From Luscinia megarhynchos (taxonomy: Eukaryota > Chordata > Aves > Passeriformes > Turdidae), in contig JAPFBE010000002.1 of the NCBI GenBank assembly GCA_034336665.1, positions 81,784,905 to 81,848,904 of the forward strand: a stretch of DNA of 64,000 nt, written 5' to 3'. Made by a program: the position numbers and the translations under genes. Below are positions 15,521-27,130 of the stretch, piece by piece. Under the pieces are notes generated by a model that was given only the letters and a program-made list of their open reading frames with translations, was not told the origin of the DNA and made no database searches. Each line of letters opens with the position of its first letter. Position 1 is the first letter of the stretch.

Positions 15521-16991
15521 GATTGAAAAATTAAGTTGTCATAGGTTTGGGACAACAAATTAGAGAAGAGAATTGGGAACACAGCTGGTAATTTGCTGGC
15601 CAGCTTTGTGACTGGTCTAGAGGCTGAGGCCTGTATCAGGTGAAACTAGTCTCTTGAACTTCACCCCTCTCTTAAGAAAAACAGCTTTGTTATCTGTGGC
15701 TTATCTTGGCTTTGGCATGCAAAATTAAGAAGGTGTTTTAAGTTGTTCCTTTATCCTAATCTCTTTGATTTCTACCTACAAATAAGCAAGAGACATTTTC
15801 CACTTCTCATGACAGGACATCAAGGGGTGTTTTTTACTTCTGATGAGTACATTTCACATAAGACTGTAGGATAGATGGCTGTTCTAGACAGCACAGAAAG
15901 AACCCAGGTAAGTAAATGATTGCTTCAGTACATACCAAAAATTGTGAGAGGTTTTATACTCTACTGTTTAGTGCAGGATTAGGTTGTATGCCAACTAGAA
16001 CTTTCCTTGGGTCCTATGGTTGTGTCTCTTCTGAGGACACTGTACAGGACCTTCTGAGGTCTTGTACAGCTACAGCCTTGCTTCCATCAGTCTTTTTGGA
16101 AGGTCAACCAAAACAGGTGTCTGGTCAGCTCAAACCAGCCAAGTCACATACTCATTCAGTGTCTTGACCCAAGAAATCCTGGGAATCCAGTGGCAATCAG
16201 GAATTAATATTGGAATTATTTGATTCCTTCAGTGCATCCTATTTCACTTCCCATGGTGTGACCATGTGTTTATTTTTGTTTAGTATCTTGTGTGGTCTTT
16301 CTTGTGCAATGCTGATGAGTTTGTTGATACCTCCAGTAAAGTTCAACATTGCTGTGTCACATGAAGTTTGTCATTTCAACAACAAGCTTTGGAGAGCTGT
16401 GGAAGAGTGTGGCAAAGTGAGATTGCTTTTTTTGCAGATAGAGCTTAGAAAATATTAGAAAACAGAAAATGTTTTCTGCTTGGAGTGATAACATACAGGT
16501 CTGTGCATTCCACCACTTGGAAAGGTATATTTAATATATTTTGAGTTTTCTCAGTGTCATGATTGATTAAAATATTTCAGTATAAAACTTAACTGATCAA
16601 TATGAATTTCTGCTATCAAAATCAGATACTTAGAAGCTGAACTGTCAGCCAATAAAATGAGAAGCAAATAACCTGTAAACATTGTAGAATGAGCTTGTGT
16701 AGCTAACAAAGCCACCTGTTCCTGCTATGATCAAATAAATGTTTTTCCCAATGGAAGTGTAAGAAACACATTTGTGTCCTTTTCTTGCCAAAACAGAATT
16801 TGCTTGTTACACTGTGACCTAAAGGCTGCTGCATTTTAAAAATTCCTATGATGGGCTCAATCCTGGAGATATGAAGGAGCTGAGGTGGTGGTGGTATGGG
16901 ACATAGCAGTGTAATATAAAAGTCAGCAGGGACGCTTTGCCCTTCCTCCTAAAACAGGTAACAGCATTTCCATACCTCCCACTATAGGTAC
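15521..16991. other. intergenic, no gene recognised
   Basis: AT-rich DNA without recognisable exons, RNA genes or repeats. Short open frames only. Confidence 0.4.
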
Positions 16992-17335
16992 TGTCCTGGT
17001 TTTGGCTAGTATAGAGTTAATTTTCTTCCCAGTAGCTGGTACAGTGCTGTGTTATGGATTCAGTGTGAGAACAGCATTGAGAACATGCTGATGTTTTAGT
17101 TGTTGCTAAGTAGTGCTTCCCCTAAGTCAAGGACTTTTCAGTTTCCTGTGCTCTGCCTGTGAGGAGCTACACAGAAGCCTGGAGGGAGCACAGCCAGGAC
17201 AGCTGACCCAAACTGGCCAAAGGGATATTCCAGACCATAGAATGTCATGCTCAGATCCCAACACAGTGGGACTGAGCATAACAAAAATGATGTGGAATAA
17301 GGAGTGGAGAAGGTGCTGGCATTGGCTGCAATAGA
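16992..17335 (+). mobile_element. endogenous retrovirus LTR, 5' part only
   Basis: The segment starts at TGTCCTGGTTTTGGCTAG, the 5' end of an LTR that occurs three more times in this window. It continues through the shared blocks around AGTTAATTTTCTTCCCAGTA and GGACAGCTGACC, then stops matching after the ATGCTCAG block. The second half of the LTR (R/U5) is missing. It is non-coding and inert on its face. Confidence 0.75.
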
Positions 17336-17856
17336 CTTAAATTTCTTCGTAGTAGCAGGTTTGGGCCTGTGTTTGGGATTTGTCCTGAAAACAGTGTTGA
17401 TAATGGAAGAACATTTTCATTATCACTGAGCAGCACTAATACAGAGTCAAAGCCTTTTCTGCTTCTCACCTCATCCCCCCAGTGAGGAGGCTGGAGGAGC
17501 ACAAGGAGCTGGGACAGCTGACTCCAGCTGACCAGAGGAATATCCCACTTCAGATGGCATCATGCTCAGCCTATAAACCTGGGGGAAAAGGAAGGAAGGG
17601 GAGGATGTTTGGAGCAATGGCATTTGTCTTCTCAAGTCACCATCACATGTGATGGAGCCCTGTTTTCCTGAGGATGGCTGAACACCTGGCTGTCCATGGG
17701 GAAGGGTGAATGAATTCCAAATTCCTTGGTTTGCTTTGCTTGTGTTTCTATTGGACTGTCTTTATCTCAGTCCCTGAGTTCCTCACTTTTCTGATTCTCT
17801 TCCATCCCACTACCAGGGAATAAGCAGGTGGCTGTGTGGTGCTTAGTTACTGACAA
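17336..17856 (+). mobile_element. endogenous retrovirus LTR, nearly complete
   Basis: This copy begins about 25 nt into the LTR (TAGACTTAAATTTCTTCGTA, equivalent to the AGTTAATTTTCTTCC block). It runs through a CTATAAACCTGGGG core-promoter region near 17,572, the 'cccaagtcaccat/gatggagccctg' type U5 blocks, and the terminal GTGGTGCTTAGTTACTGAC block. It directly abuts the truncated copy before it. No internal viral genes lie beside it. Confidence 0.75.
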
Positions 17857-18728
17857 GGTTTTAGCCATGATATGTATTTTGATAGAAGTCAGGGGATCTA
17901 AGATTTTTCTTTCCTTTAAACCTACCTTTGATTATTTTTCAACTATTGACTAATTTAATCTTGATATGACAAATGAGATAGAGATATTAATAGCTCCCAC
18001 AGTGTTAATTTATTAATGTATTACCTGGGCCCACCACATGCCTCTTAGTTTATCTTCAAACAAACAAACAATCTCTAGATAGGAAAATTGAAGTGAAAAA
18101 GGGCAGGTAACATGTCCTTCATCTGATACAGACTAAACTGCATCCAGTTTGGCCCCCTGCAGCTGATACACTCCTTCTGTATGTGTCAGCAGGTCTTGAG
18201 TTCCCCATGTCCTGCTGTTTTCTGTTGCCACATTCCTGGCTCACATGCCACACCCTTAGCATCATGGTACAAAGCACATCACTGACGAGTTGCTAAGCCA
18301 CCCACTTGCTATTAGTAATTAATTTCCTATTTTTCTTAAGATTTCACAGGAATTAAGGGCAAGGGGCAAACTTGTGAGACCTGTGGAGATAAAGGCCTTG
18401 TGTTTGATTTAAAGAGACATGATAAGAGCCACAGCTTTGCTGCTTACATAGTCTCTTAGCAGCAATATAAGCAATTCTATTTTAAATGTTTAGAACAAGA
18501 GTCTGTGTGAAAACCAGCCTTGGTATTCCTCAGTGCAGTTATCTCCACCGTGAGCTCAGACTGGCATGTGTGGCTTTGCTCTTGCCCTCAGTTTTCGGAA
18601 CACACACGTAATTCCTGCAGCTCTGCAGGGGACAGACTCACGTTGGTCTTGCAGCTCACTGTTGGAGGGTCACCTCTGTCCCACAGCTCATCCTTGGTCC
18701 TACAGACTTCCCTCTGTGGGAGCCACAG
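17857..18728. other. intergenic between LTR copies, no gene recognised
   Basis: No viral internal region (gag, pol or env) and no host exon is visible between the two LTR sites. The upstream LTR pair and the downstream LTR are therefore more likely separate insertions than the two ends of one provirus. Confidence 0.4.
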
Positions 18729-19328
18729 TGTCCTGGTTTTGGCTGGTATAGAGTTAATTTTCTTCCCAGGAGCTGGTACAGTCCTATGTTTTCAATTTAG
18801 ATGAGAATAATGTTGATAACACACTGATGGTTCAGTTGTTGCTACTAGGGCTTGCCAAAAATCAAGGAGTTTTTCAGCTTTCTGTGTTCTGCTAGTGAGG
18901 AGTTGCACAAGAAGCAGTAGGGAGCACAGCCAGGACAGCTGACCTGAACTGGCCAAAGGGATATTCTGTACCATAAAACCACCATGTTTGGTGCATAAAC
19001 TGTGAGGAATTGTCTGCAAGCTGCCAGTCACTGCCCAGGGATGGGATGGATATTGGACAGGGGTGGTAAGCAGTTGCACTATGCATCACTTGTCTTTCTT
19101 GGGTTTATTTATAGTTATTTTTGTTCCCTCCCTTTTCAATTATATTTATATATATGAATTCATTATTATTACTATTATATTTTATTGTATTTCAATTATT
19201 AAACTGTTATCTCAACTAATGGGTTTTTTCCTTTTTTTCTGATTCTCTCCCTCATCCCAGGGTGTGGGGCGAGCAGTGAGCAAACAGCTACATGGTCTTT
19301 AGCTGCCAGCTGAGGTTAAACCACAACA
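18729..19328 (+). mobile_element. solo endogenous retrovirus LTR, full length (~600 bp)
   Basis: The element starts with TGTCCTGGTTTTGGCTGG and ends with GGTTAAACCACAACA, so it has TG...CA ends. An AT-rich polyadenylation-type region is at about 19,140-19,215 (ATTAAACTG near 19,197). The flanks CACAG (left) and AACAG (right) could be a degenerate 5-bp target duplication with one mismatch. No internal retroviral sequence is attached, so this is a solo LTR. Confidence 0.85.
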
Positions 19329-22300
19329 AACAGTAAGAAGAAGAGGGACAGTATGAGCCTTGTTTGAGGTGACATGCAAAGTGGCATCCTGACCTAATGG
19401 AAGCTTTTCTAGAAAAGGGCACTGTCTTCTCTGGATTAGAGAGGATACTTTTTTCCAATTGGATCTGTGGTGCAGACTGAGCCCATGTAGCTGGTTATGG
19501 TACCCACGACTCTGCAGGGCCTGTGAGTGATGTGCTGGCATTAAAGGGCTGGCAAAAGCCTTCTGAAGACCTCAGCAATCTGAGCCTGCCTCTGACTGCT
19601 GTTGCCCTGGTCCAAAATCTCCTCTCCATGAGGGGAGGAAGGGATGGTGTCCAAAAGGGTGTAGCTTTGTAGGCAGGTGTCTATTGCAAAGCAGCCATGG
19701 AAGGCTCTTGAGCATGGAGAGTACACAGGCATGGAAGCCAAGGAGGTCTGGGCAGGTGGGCCCTGTGCTGACATGCTCCCCTTCATCTTCTCTGTCGGTG
19801 CAAATCATCTACTCCAAAGGATCCTTGTTGTCAGCAGCAAGGAACTGAGCAAGTTTGCAGTGTTTGACCCTGGCCCAAGGTTGTTCTTGGATTTTAAAGC
19901 AAAGTGTATATAAATGCACCCAGAGTCACTATGGGTGGAGTCCATTTAAGAGGAGGTGCTTATAACACAAGCATCTGGTTTTATAGCTCTTTTTATAGTC
20001 AGTGAAGTAATAAATAAACAAATATAATAAATATAAACCCCCAGGTTCAAGCATGTTATGTTTTTCCCTGACATGGAATGAATTACCTTCTGAGCTCTGT
20101 TGACTCCATCTCCCTGATGATAATGGAAACCTGGGCAGCAGCCACAGGGGCTGGGTGACTCCAAAGCAGGTGGGTGAGGTGGATCCCACCTCAAGTGCCC
20201 TCAGGAGCCATCAGCTGGGCAGAGCAGAGTCTCCTGAGGTACAGCAGGAGCAGGTTCAGGCTGTTTGCTGGCTCTTGGCATGCAGGTGCTCACATGGGTG
20301 TCTGCAACTCAAACACAGCACACACTGCCCTTTGCTGCCAAGAGACCTGGGGAAAAACTGAGGGGAGAGAGGAGACACTGGGATGGGGACTCAGAGAAGG
20401 TGAAAGGACTTGCAAGGGCACAAAGGAAGTGGAGAAGAAGGTATGGTGTAGCTATTGAGATGGGGCACAGAGGACAGTTTCAGACCCTGTAGTGAACCAG
20501 GCTCTCACAGAGCAGCTGCCTCAGGGAACAGCTTGGTTACCTTCATCCTGCACCAGAAGCCTCCATTTCCCCATTCCCCCTGGATGTGGTGCACAGCATG
20601 GCAGCTGGCTGTCACTGTCTCTTGGAGGTTTGCTCTGCTGAGGAGCAGTGGCCCTGTTCCTCAGGTTTTTCAGGAATGTGCTTGTCCATCATGAATCTCT
20701 TCTTTGGCCCCTGGCTCTTCCTCTTTGGGTGAAGCTGAAGGACTGATGTCAAAGTCTTTGTAATCCCTTTAGTTTTCAGTTTAGTTTTCACAAATATTTA
20801 TTGTATTGAAAAATAATTTTAAAAGTGAGGAGACAATCTGTGAGTTGCTCCATTCTCCCAGGAAAGAATTGACATTAATTTCTCACTGCTTCCAGGAACG
20901 TTTGGTTTTGTGAATTTTTTTCAACATTTTTCTAGTTTGTTTTTTTTTTCTTCCTGCTTCTGAGTTAGCTTAAGGTGGATTTTGCAGGTTAGCTCTAATT
21001 CTGAACAAAGAAGATTGGCTGAAAATGGATTGATGTGTTCATTTCTACCACAAACTTTCAGAAAGCCTTTTCACAGGGTCTGTTGAAAAGTTACTGGTTT
21101 GCAGTAGTGGAAGGACAAAATGATTCTTGCAAAATACTGTTTCATCTCCCTTTGTTTAGGGACTGAAAATGCAGATATTTGGCAAAAATAAAGAGGTGTG
21201 ATTCTCCAGCTCTTGATGGCAGCACAGTGAACTGTTTAGGGCAAGGACTAAAATGCAATGGGAAGATGATGCCTACCAGAAGAAAGGTTGCATCTAGTTG
21301 TTAGTTTCAAGAAGCTAACAAGATGCTTTGGTTAGTTTAAAGATGCCTCAGTTAGTTTTGAGAAGTTTTCAAGATGGTCCTGAAGACCATCATATTTGAT
21401 GGCACCAGATGTAAAAAACCCCACTGATGTTGTAATGTCTGTGTGTGCACATGTGTTTGTTTTGCAGCTAGAGCAGTTTAACTATCAGAAAACTGTCACA
21501 TCCCACTCTGCCCAGTCAGGGTCACGCACTTACCAGGAACCATCTTCAGAGCCCCCCAAAAAAGGCACTTCCAGCATCAGTGTGCTGTGGGTGGAAGAGA
21601 AAGCAGCAAGTGAGGGTCAGAGGGTTCTTGTGCCTGCAAAAGGCTTTATCAGATAAAGTGGGTCACATTTTCCACACTTTTGTTCTGCTTGTGTGTTCAG
21701 CCTTCAGCTGCACAAACCTGGATGCACCAGTAGTGGATGCCACTCTCAGGGGTCCCAATCAGTGAGCACTCTCTGGGACCAGTGCTGGAACACGAGCACA
21801 GAAAAAAGGAGGAAGGTGGAAGCCCTTTGGGTTCCTTTGTTCTCAGGAAGCTTTGATGTTAACCTCAAATCCAGGTCAGTCTCATGAGAATGATCTAAGC
21901 TGCAATTTATCTGGAACATGTAATATCCATAACAATTCTCCAGAAAGCTTTACCTGCTGTTCAGGCTTCAGGTTCCCAAGACTTCCTGCTTCTGGTGAAG
22001 TCCTGGGAACTCCTAAAGCAGGTGTGACACTTCCTTCTCCTCCACCCCAGTGTTTTGTGTCCTATGTGAGTGTGTAGGACACGTCTCATATTGTCAGCCT
22101 GTCACAGTTTGAGTCTGTTTCCTTAGGCTCAGTGAATTGAAGGCTCAGATTTCATTTAAGAGCAAGTGGAGGAGTTGCTGTCATAGAGAAATCAGTGCTG
22201 TACGATCCTGATCAGCACACTTGTGGAAGGCAAAGCTGAGACACTAAAGTACATGTATGTGAAATAAAACCATGTCTGGAAAGCATTTCCTAAATTAAAG

Positions 22301-24550
22301 AAGCACAGCATAGCAACCCATGCTGAAGGAAGCTTTTTGGATCCAAGTTAGGATGACACAGATGATACAGTGAAGACATGTTTTTTAGGTGCAGACCTAT
22401 GAGTGGCCCTGCATGCATAGACCCCTTTTCTCTCTTTGGGATGACTATTACTAGCACAGTATCTGATCAGCCCAAATTCAAGTGGTGTGTGGGTCTGTTT
22501 GGTTACCAAAGACCTATTTGGCAGCTCTGGTTGAATGTCCTTGAATAATCCTGCTGGCACTGGGTGTTGGAGAGTTTGAGGCTTTAGAAACTTTTAGATC
22601 AAGTTTACTCTTGTTAAATAAACAATGAATATTGATTAGATCATATGATAACCCAACTGAGCACTCTCAAATACTGCAGGTCTCCAGAGTTCATTTTTAT
22701 GTATTTATATTCTCAGAATGCCTTCAAATGGTGCTTTGGTGAAAGACATGCTAGATCTTTCACTCATGAAGTTCTATATACTTTCATATGTATGGACCTG
22801 TGCACACAGATAGGAGGATTTTCAAGACTGCTTAAAGGATTTGGATACTCACTTTGTTTGCTTTAATTGGAGACTTGAATCCCTTAGGCAGATTTAAAAA
22901 TCTTAACCATAATTCTTTGCTTGTCTTAGTATATTGGGGTATGACTTTTTCAATGTTAAAATAATTTCTGAGTGCTCTTTTCTTGTTGCCATGATATAAA
23001 AAAATGTGTTCAAGTGGAATTTTAAGAAGCAATTGTTTTTCCAGACACATTAGTTTGTTTTACTCATTTGTTGTTTTGTTTACTGAGGAAGCTCTTAAAT
23101 CAAGTCTGTTTATATTTTGTGCTGAGCAGAGTAGCAAAGCGTTTGTCTGGACCAAGCCTACACATCCGTAAAGGCCTTTCATTATCATTGTTTGTGCAGC
23201 TTAACTGTCCTGGAAGGGTTTTCCCATTTAAATCTCTGAGCGGTGGAGCTGTGTCCGTGGCCCAGGTGTGTGTCAGGAGAGCCCCATGTGGCCCTGCCAA
23301 GTGCAGCAGCCGGAGCTGGCGAGGGAGGCGGGTCTGTGCAGAGGGCAGTGGGTGAAAGGCTCTGCTTGTGCTCCGTGCTGCTTCCCGAGGCTGTCCATCC
23401 GTCCCAGCGCCTTCCCAGCTGCTCTGCTGCTGTGCAGCCCTCGGGGGAGCCCAGTGCAGGCGGAGTGGGCAGTGCACACCCGGCTCCCTGCGCTCTCTGC
23501 AGCCCTGCCCAGCTCCGTCCAGGCTCAGAGTTGCCTTTCTGAGCTGCCTGGATGGTGGAGATGAGCTGGTGCACTGCAGAGTGCTGGAGCAAGCCCAAGT
23601 GTGGGGAAAACCAGCCCATCCCCAGACCTGACCTGGATCTCATTGCCAATCTTCTGTTGTGTTTGGCTTCTAGTTTAGGGCAACATATTCCTGTTTCACT
23701 CCCACCAAGGAAAGGATTTCCTTGGGAGTAACATGTTGAAATAAACTGAACTCGGGAATTTGCTTATTCTCAGAGTGAGCAAGGCACTGACTGTGCTTTA
23801 GGCACACACAAAAGAAGGTGCAACTCCATAGTTTTAGACTGGTTTTTAAACATTACTTTGCCTTACCCATACATGTCGAAATGCCAAGGACCTCAGATTT
23901 TGGGCTGCTTGCAAGTGCTGGAAATGGTGCAGGTGTTTAGTTAAAGAAACTACTCACTTGTCCCCAGCAGTTTGTTGAAGGTGCTTTCCCCCCCATTTTC
24001 TCTCCAGCTCAGTTAACTCAGAGCTGACAGTTCAGGCTCCTGGAAGGATCACATGCCCTGCAGCTGTCCCTGTGGCTGACAGAGCTGGGAACTCCCATGG
24101 GGCACCAGCGCCTTCTCCTGCACTCCTTTGTGGTTCTTTAACTGTAGCCTGGCACGTGGCCCTGGTGACACTCAAGGGGAGCTGTGGCTGTCCCAGTCTG
24201 TGGTCCCTGCCATGAGTGCAGTCCCCTCTGCAGGGCTTGCTCTGCCAGGCTCAGGGTGTGCCCCCTTCGCGCGCTTGCAGACACGCTCTGGTTTGATCTG
24301 GTGGGACAGGAGTGGCCACAGAGCAGGCTGGAGGCATCAGCCCCATCCCCAGGGCCCTGCTCCCTCCGTGCCTGCAGCAAGAGCAGCCCCATGTCCTGCC
24401 AGGGCCATGAGGAGTGGCCAGCAGGGTCTGCTCTGGGTTAGAGGGCTGGAAGCACCTGCAGCACCTGCAGGGAGTGACAGCTCGTGGCTGCTTCCATCAT
24501 CCTTCAGTTACTCATCTGCAGCTCATGCCTGCTCAGGAGAGGCCTGAGAG
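19329..24550. other. intergenic, no gene recognised
   Basis: Repeated inspection for exon-like frames bounded by splice sites found nothing that matches a known family. From about 23,200 the DNA becomes GC-richer (roughly 55-60% by eye), which produces many overlapping open frames on both strands; none looks conserved. T-rich and A-rich simple tracts occur near 20,938. Confidence 0.45.
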
Positions 24551-24900
24551 CTGATGGGGGCACACTGGGTGACAGTAGCTGGGTGTGCAAGCTGCACATC
24601 ACACCCTGGGGGGATAAGTTGCTTGCAGGCCACAAGCCATGAATGGACACTGACCCTTTGCCTGTGCAGGGACCCAGCCGGGGGTGGATGGTCACCAGGG
24701 ACTGCACAGGGCCTGAGGAACAGCACAACCCGAGACCAAACACCACCACTGGACCCAGAGATGTGTGCAAGGCATGTGAAGAGCAGCTGCACAGGCTGTG
24801 AGGGTATAAAAGCTCAGGGATCTCTTTGTTGGGGGCCCCTCTCCAGAGGCACCCGCTCAAGCTGTCGTTGCTGTACCACAATTAAAATACTTAAAGGAAC
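24551..24900 (+). mobile_element. possible LTR-like promoter/poly(A) unit
   Basis: TATAAAAG (24,805-24,812) is followed 76 nt later by ATTAAA (24,881-24,886), a spacing that suits the U3/R of a retroviral LTR. The edges, TG...CA termini and target duplication could not be established. It could equally be a chance TATA motif. Confidence 0.3.
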
Positions 24901-26200
24901 CAGATGTCTGAAATTCTGCTATGGGAAAGCCAGGGTGGGGGTGGTGACTGTGTGAGTGGTGTGTGTATGGGGCACCTGTCAGTTCACTGGAGCTGCCCAG
25001 TCTGGGTGAGTGAGATTCACAGAGTGGCCCCCAAATAGGCAGAGAAGCTCCTTAACAGTGAGACAGACACACTACCATGTCATCCTCCTCCTCTGCCATT
25101 TTTCCATGGGCACAGGGCAGCCTGTGAACTATCCAAAAGGACCTTTTGGAGATCCATTTGAAATCCCACGACCACTGATTTTAAAACACCCAACAGAACC
25201 TACCATCATTTAATAAACTATCACTGCTGATCTGGTCCTGCCACTTGTAGACAGTATAGACCCTCTCTGTGAATTACAGTCTAGATACCAAGCCAAACAC
25301 TGTGCTTTCATCTGGAGCCTTACACTTCTGCTTCTTGCTTTTATCAGTTTGCTCAACTGGGCAAGGGAGCCTAATGCAGAAACTGATTTTCTTTGGAAAA
25401 AAATTAGCAGTCTACTTAATGTTGAAACAATGCCTTCTGACTAGCTGTCAGGGCCTTCAGTTGGTTTGAGTGTAGCTTATTCCTCACCATGATGCTTTGT
25501 ATGTTATGGTGCATGTCCTCAGCCTCACCCTTCCATTGTGCATCTTACCTGAAATCCTGCTCCTGGGACTTGCAATCATTCATTTGGAATTAAAAATGAA
25601 ACAAATCACCTTAGCTCTCATTTATGTGTGAAGCTGGGAACCATATTGGGTAAAGATACAGCTTTTGGTTTATTGAATATCCTGGGGACATGCTGCAGAA
25701 AGCCCAGCAAGCTGTGTGTGTAAAACATGCACAGTGTGTAAATATAAGCTTACAGACAACATGTTTTCAGGTGAAATTGCTGCAGTATGGGACAAACCCC
25801 AGAAGCTTGAAGGGACAATGTCAGTCTGGGTTTGGGGGATTGTTAGTAGTCACTGGAGAGGCAAAAGAAGGTGACAGATAGAAAGAAAATGTGATCATAT
25901 GGAAACAGGCAGGTGAAGCGAGCCCAGCTGACCCTCTCCAAGCCCAGAGCAGCATGTTGGGCAGAAGGGCTCAGTCTGTGGCACAGGGAGCCTGCACCAG
26001 CTTCTAGGAAATCCAGGGGCTGTAATAAGCTGCAGAGGGCTGTCGTGTGACAGGGAGTGACAGTGGCACCATATCCCCTCTCCTCCCCCTGCTAGCCATG
26101 TCACATCCAGAGCTGTCTCCTGCCCTGTCCTGCCAGGTGCAGGGCTCTGGCTGCAGAGGTGGAGGAGGTGGAGAAGGCCAGTGCCTCGGCAGCCAGGCTC
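24901..26200. other. intergenic, no gene recognised
   Basis: No recognisable exon or mobile element. The last 10 bp (AGCCAGGCTC) look like a degenerate end of the minisatellite unit that follows. Confidence 0.4.
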
Positions 26201-27130
26201 ACTGTGGGTTATCCAGGCACACTGTGGGTTATCCAGGCACACCATGGGTTATCCAGGCACACTGTGGGTTATCCAGGCACACTGATGGGCTCTGGGTTAT
26301 CCAGGCACACCATGGGTTATCCAGGCACACCGTGGGTTATCCAGGCACACCATGGGTTATCCAGGCACACTGTGGGTTATCCAGGCACACTGCTGGGCTC
26401 TGGGTTATCCAGGCACACCATGGGTTATCCAGGCACACTGTGGGTTATCCAGGCACACTGATGGGCTCTGGGTTATCCAGGCACACTGTGGGTTATCCAG
26501 GCACACTGATGGGCTCTGGGTTATCCAGGCACACTGCTGGGCTCTGGGTTATCCAGGCACTCCGTGGGTTATCCAGACACACTGTGGGTTATCCAGGCAC
26601 ACCGTGGGTTATCCAGGCACACTGATGGGCTGTGGGTTATCCAGGCACACCGTGGGTTATCCAGGCACACTGATGGGCTGTGGGTTATCCAGGCACACTG
26701 TGGGTTATCCAGGCACACTGTGGGTTATCCAGGCACACTGATGGGCTGTAGGTTATCCAGGCACACTGTGGGTTATCCAGGCACACTGATGGGCTGTGGG
26801 TTATCCAGGCACACTGTGGGTTATCCAGGCACACTGCTGGGCTCTGGGTTATCCAGGCACACCGTGGGTTATCCAGGCACACTGCTGGGCTGTGGGTTAT
26901 CCAGGCACACTGTGGGTTATCCAGGCACACCGTGGGTTATCCAGGCACACTGCTGGGGACTCTGGGTTATCCAGGCACACTGCTGGGCTCTGGGTTATCC
27001 AGGCACACCGTGGGTTATCCAGGCACACTGATGGGCTGTGGGTTATCCAGGCACGCTGTGGGTTATCCAGGCACACTGCTGGGCTGTGGGGCAGCCAGGC
27101 ACTCTGTTTGGCTCTGGGTTATCCAGGCAC
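26201..27130 (+). repeat. minisatellite: 40 tandem units of 20 and 28 bp
   Basis: Forty units can be cut at the shared end ATCCAGGCAC: 24 of 20 bp, 15 of 28 bp and one of 30 bp, which sum exactly to 930 bp. The 20-bp consensus is ACTGTGGGTTATCCAGGCAC. The 28-bp form carries eight extra bases (ATGGGCTC, CTGGGCTC or CTGGGCTG) after ACTG. Three main 20-mer variants (ACTG-TG, ACCG-TG, ACCA-TG) are interspersed. The two forms alternate irregularly. The last units are more diverged (GGGGCAGCC near 27,085), typical of an array edge. It contains long open frames because the unit lacks stops, but unit lengths not divisible by three and the lack of an anchored exon argue against coding. Confidence 0.98.

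Noticed and set aside
16992..19328. A single provirus with two LTRs
   Set aside because: The DNA between the LTR sites (17,857-18,728) is under 0.9 kb and shows no gag, pol or env remnants, and the flanking LTRs differ in sequence. Separate insertions fit better.
26047..26625. 192-codon frame through the minisatellite
   Set aside because: Arises because the repeat unit lacks stop codons. Similar frames exist in other phases, and no unique anchored protein sequence is present.
26201..27130. CRISPR-like array
   Set aside because: No unique spacers: the whole unit is repeated, and this is a vertebrate genome. It is a minisatellite.
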